Assembly: GCF_030272615.1 (NCBI RefSeq)
Contig: NC_081413.1
Coordinates: 98,798,239 to 98,862,238, forward strand
Source of the DNA: Cryptomeria japonica
Taxonomy: Eukaryota > Streptophyta > Pinopsida > Cupressales > Cupressaceae
DNA length: 64,000 nucleotides
Reading direction: 5' to 3'
Positions 60,481 through 64,000 of this stretch are shown in pieces (position 1 is the first letter of the stretch; every line of letters begins with the position of its first letter). The position numbers and the translations under genes are program-made. A model generated the notes under the pieces. It had not been told where the DNA came from. It ran no database searches and saw nothing but the letters and a program-made list of their open reading frames with translations.

Positions 60481-60552
60481 TGGACCAGCTAAGACTCGAA
60501 CCTAGGACCTTCCATACGCTGCTGGAGTGCTCTACCACTGAGCTACTGGCCC
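60481..60552 (-). ncRNA. tRNA-like body, probably a SINE head
   Basis: On the minus strand a tRNA-like fold can be drawn: a 7-bp acceptor stem (GGGCCAG with CTGGTCC), a perfect D stem (GCTC/GAGC) and a T arm with GGTTCGAGT. The RNA polymerase III A box (TAGCTCAGTGG) and B box (GGTTCGAGTCT, one off consensus) are present. The anticodon loop has eight bases and no T at position 33, so it is not a working tRNA. A tRNA-derived SINE or tRNA pseudogene is more likely; its 3' end was not defined. Confidence 0.7.
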
Positions 60553-60559
60553 AGTCCAT

Positions 60560-61384
60560 CGTCGGTCTGGGTGTGGCTTATTTCCAACACCAACAGTACC
60601 ACAAACAATTTTCTAATTTCCCAACTATGCCACATGTTACCAACTAAAGACCATAAATCAAAGTTTGCATTCATTAATATCCCCAACTTGAACTAGGGAA
60701 CTAACATGGAAAGTATATGCAAACACTGATATCTCCCCTTCAAGTTGACTCAGGAATACAAGATGGAATGTTTATATACACATCAACACCCGCCTCAAAC
60801 AGAAACTCCAGAAATAAGATGCAAATATGTAACTATAAAATCTACCCTAATGACAACTTTCCTAACAACACAATTTCCCAAAATATAATGGTGATGAAAA
60901 ATGTTAGAGCCAAATTGATCTGATGATGATGCGTAAGAAAAAGACAACTCAATAATCCAAGCAAGTTTGGAAGGCCATCGGCTCTTCACAAGGGGCTTAA
61001 GCCCCAACAATTTATTCTGCAAAAAAAAATTCAACCTGAACATTTTCAGCCCCCTGAATTAGCAAATCAGCCCTGGCATTATAGTCAATCTGCATGTCAA
61101 TATATGTATAAACTAAAATTTGTAAGAAGGGCTATAGTGTTTATTTATAAAGATTTATAATTGAGTTCAGGAATTTAAAAAAGTCTTGGGTAAACACTTC
61201 CGATGAATCTGTTCACAGTTTGTATAACAGAGGAAATCCCTTCAAACCTGTTCAAAATCAAATTAATAAAAAAATATTCAATCTGTGAAATGAATAAAAA
61301 TAATAAATAAAACTTGGAAGATGTAAGCAACCCAAGGAAAACTATGCCATCTTCTTTTCGACTCTCTGGTTTTCTATTGGTTTC
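60560..61384. other. nothing recognised
   Basis: Short frames only. Possibly the body of the SINE's host repeat or intergenic sequence. Confidence 0.35.
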
Positions 61385-62375
61385 TGTTGATGTGTTTTTT
61401 AGACACATCTAACACAGAATAGAATACCAAAAGTATTCTATCCTCTCTTGATCAAAATCACCTCGGATGCTAAATGATGTGATCAACCGAGACGACTATA
61501 AGGTTTCTATTGTCAAGTCATGACGTATGGATAGCTCAATGGTTTGATTTGTTTGCTGGTAATCCAAGGTGACTTACGTTGAATGCTTGAATGTTGATCG
61601 TTTAGATGTTGTTGGAACATGAAAATTAACTTGATTAAAAAGGGCAAAAGGATAGGGTTCAGGAAGACTACGCTACTCCTAAGAATGAAAGAGACAATGA
61701 ACGATTGGGTGAGATTCAACTAAGCTCTTATTCGCCATCAACAAACAACTCCACAAAGCTAGTGCGATCTTCTAAGGTAAGCATGTGATGTTCTAATCAC
61801 CATTAACAACAAGGATTACCATCAAGGTGATGCATATCAAGGTATGAATAGCAATTGAAGTTAAGCTCATTTGAGGATTTCAGTTGACCACACAAGGCAA
61901 ACGTACAATCAATATATCACTACTGGTATGGATAACCATTAATCATTCATAATTCCTTTCATTCATCTAATCAACATAAAAGCCAATCAAGACGTATATA
62001 TACCATGCAACATGTCGAATTAACATAGAGAATTCACAATATCTTCAATGAAAACAATATGTCTATTACAACAAGATCTGTATAGATACCATGCAACATG
62101 TTGAATTAACATAGAGAATTCACAATATCTTCAATGAAAACAATATGTCGATTACAACAAGATCTTAGCAACAATCTTTGCCTTCTCCTCCTACTGTACA
62201 CTAATTGCTAACTGTTGATTGCTTCTATTCTCTATTGCTCTATTCTTGTTAACCTTCACAAATGAGAGATTTGAGCCTTTTATAGTGCTCTCAATACAAT
62301 TCAATGGCTCAGATTGATTCACAAATCAATGGCCAAGATCTTACAGTAAAACCCTAATTAGGGTTTGTTACAACA
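61385..62375 (-). repeat. LTR-like copy, minus strand
   Basis: On the plus strand it runs from TGTTGATGTGTT to GTTTGTTACAACA. On the minus strand it therefore starts TGTTGTAACAAACCC, carries the telobox palindrome (62349-62366) and a TATA box ctataaaagg (62277-62286), and ends CACATCAACA. It is collinear with 43571-44516 and has the best-defined ends of the family. No coding partner or target duplication was found, so it may be a solo LTR. Confidence 0.65.
62001..62172. repeat. 86-bp tandem duplication
   Basis: taccatgcaacatg and the following 70 bases occur at 62001-62086 and 62087-62172 with only a few differences, so it is recent. It lies inside the LTR-like copy. Confidence 0.92.
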
Positions 62376-64000
62376 AACTCCATTCTGGCCAATGAAATAA
62401 TTACAATATCTGGACACATGTCCATCTTTAAATGTGAACCAATGAAATATGAGGTTAGATATCTCGAGGTTTGTGCCTCCATGGGTGAGTCAAGTACATT
62501 GCATCTAGACATCCTGATGTGGAACCCTTTGATTGGTTGAGTGATGATTGGGATGCCACCTCAACTTGCTTGTACTTGGTAGATCAACACAAAGTGTTTG
62601 AGCAATATCCCTTGACATTCAGCATCTCCAAGCTTGGTGTAATGGTGATGAAGGCATCACCTAAACATGGCCAAGCAATCCTTCTAACTTTGCTTAGTTC
62701 TTCTATCTCCTTAGAAATGAAAACTATTTCCTCTTGATTATCTTTCTTGCCTTGATCTTTCTTTCCATCATCTCATTATACCTCGGATGTACTTGACCTT
62801 GACCTTTTGGATTTCAAAGAAAATCAAAGCTAACTAATCGTTCTATTTACTACTCGAATAAAAAAAATTAATGAATGTAACTAATTTTCAGAATCAATAG
62901 ATTAAATTAATGAGTGGAGATTTAATAAAGAATTAATGTTAGCTAAATTAGAACAAGTGATTATTTAAATACAATTAACCTAATTGAATAAACAATATTA
63001 TTTGCTACCTCTCATCTTAAAGACTTGACCATTTATTTTCCATATAATAAATCTATAAGGACGACCTTTGCAAGGTCCACCATTCAAGGTATCTCACATA
63101 GAGACACCAAGTCCCACTTAAGTTAACCCTCATTGAAGAGTGTGCAGAACGGATTTCGCAACACCCATTCGTGTTGTATCTCTTCACTTATCTTTGGGCA
63201 GCCTATTTGTGATGGTGTTGCACGCGCAATGTCTACAAGTGCACTTTATTATGCCATGTTGACCATGAAAGAGACGGCGATTGAGTACGTCAAAAAAAAA
63301 AAAGAGTAATGTGCTCATGTTCATATGTGAAAATTGGGCATGACACAAGCTGCATGTAATCAATAGCCAGGCACAATCCAAGGGAAGCCATCTACAATCA
63401 CATACCAATATTGAGCAAATAAGTGATGAACAAAGCTGTCATCGAGGAGATATTGCAACAAGAAGCATGACCAATGATATTCCTCCAAGAATTATAATAA
63501 GTCAACAAATGCTTTAACATGTCACCATCAATGCATGTGTCTTCCATAGTGCTCATGTGTGACAAACACAAAACAACCAAAAGATATCAACATTATAAAG
63601 AAGAGTCTAGTGTAGGTGGTAGCAGCAATGTGATAAACATGAAACAACCAAAAGACATCAATACTGTAAAAAAGAGTGGAGTGTAGCAATAATGGAATCT
63701 GATGCATGCATCATCTACCTTGGTAGCTAAGTGACTATATTGTTCAATATTCATAACAATATGATGTCCTCAAACAAGAGCTCAAAAGTTGCTGTGACTG
63801 ATTATCAATCAATGTAATCCATTCATATCAATCTTGGCAATGGGCACATGTCCAAGATTCTATAAACTATCCTTCTTCATCACCAATCAATTAGCATAGT
63901 GGCAGCCATACCAAGATGCTTGATGACAAGAATGGTGGTAGCCAGATTGAGAGCAAGAATGCTTCTATCTTGAGAATACAGATGTCAATATGGCTTTGCT
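62376..64000. other. no gene recognised
   Basis: 62519-62740 is open on both strands but matches nothing known. 63570-63670 repeats the phrase aaacaaccaaaaga-atcaa with about 66-bp spacing. The rest is AT-rich without motifs. Confidence 0.4.

Noticed and set aside
60481-60552. A functional tRNA gene
   Set aside because: The anticodon loop has eight bases without the invariant T33, and the anticodon stem is mismatched at its outer pair.

Overview
This window is eukaryotic nuclear DNA from a seed plant with a large, repeat-filled genome. It is AT-rich and gene-poor, with nested Ty1/copia and Ty3/gypsy retrotransposons, LINE and MITE remnants, and short GT-AG introns in its one clear host gene. 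A gymnosperm, probably a conifer, fits best, but that is inference from style, not proof. There is no bacterial operon, CRISPR array, rRNA or intact tRNA.

Layout. 1-5008: 3' part of a decayed Ty3/gypsy chromovirus (gag end, protease, RT, RNase H, integrase, chromodomain, 3' LTR). 8258-17693: an old Ty1/copia element (Copia-B) with a perfect GTATG target duplication; its 5' LTR holds a solo LTR (8284-9709, duplication ATGAC) and probably another LTR (10794-11503). 18240-20200: heavily decayed gypsy. 22321-29073: a younger copia element (Copia-A) with 448-bp LTRs, a perfect tRNA-Met type primer site and AAACT duplication, inactivated by stops and a frameshift. 32-36.6 kb: a patchwork of MITE-like elements, a minus-strand copia integrase split by an insertion that carries a nodulin-like MFS gene fragment, and a LINE RT scrap.

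36656-46284 is the most unusual part: a unit bounded by inverted TGTTGA.../...TCAACA arms. It contains 14 dyad-symmetric cores at 166-167 bp (three times 176-177 bp) steps, a TATA box, and one 1066-codon frame with a single TAG that codes for no recognisable RT or integrase. LTR-like units of a related family, carrying face-to-face telobox palindromes near TATA boxes, lie at 43.5-46.3 and 61.4-62.4 kb, and a mosaic relative at 52.8-53.7 kb. Two further arrays of short dyad-like cores, with different sequences, lie upstream of TATA boxes at 44.6-44.8 and 54.2-55.4 kb.

49845-52334 (minus) holds five consecutive exons of a TELO2/TEL2-type gene, the only host gene that looks functional here. Its introns between these exons are short, but the flanking sequence on both sides is filled with transposons. 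The remainder is mostly unannotatable AT-rich repeat debris, a tRNA-related SINE-like head at 60.5 kb, and small tandem duplications.
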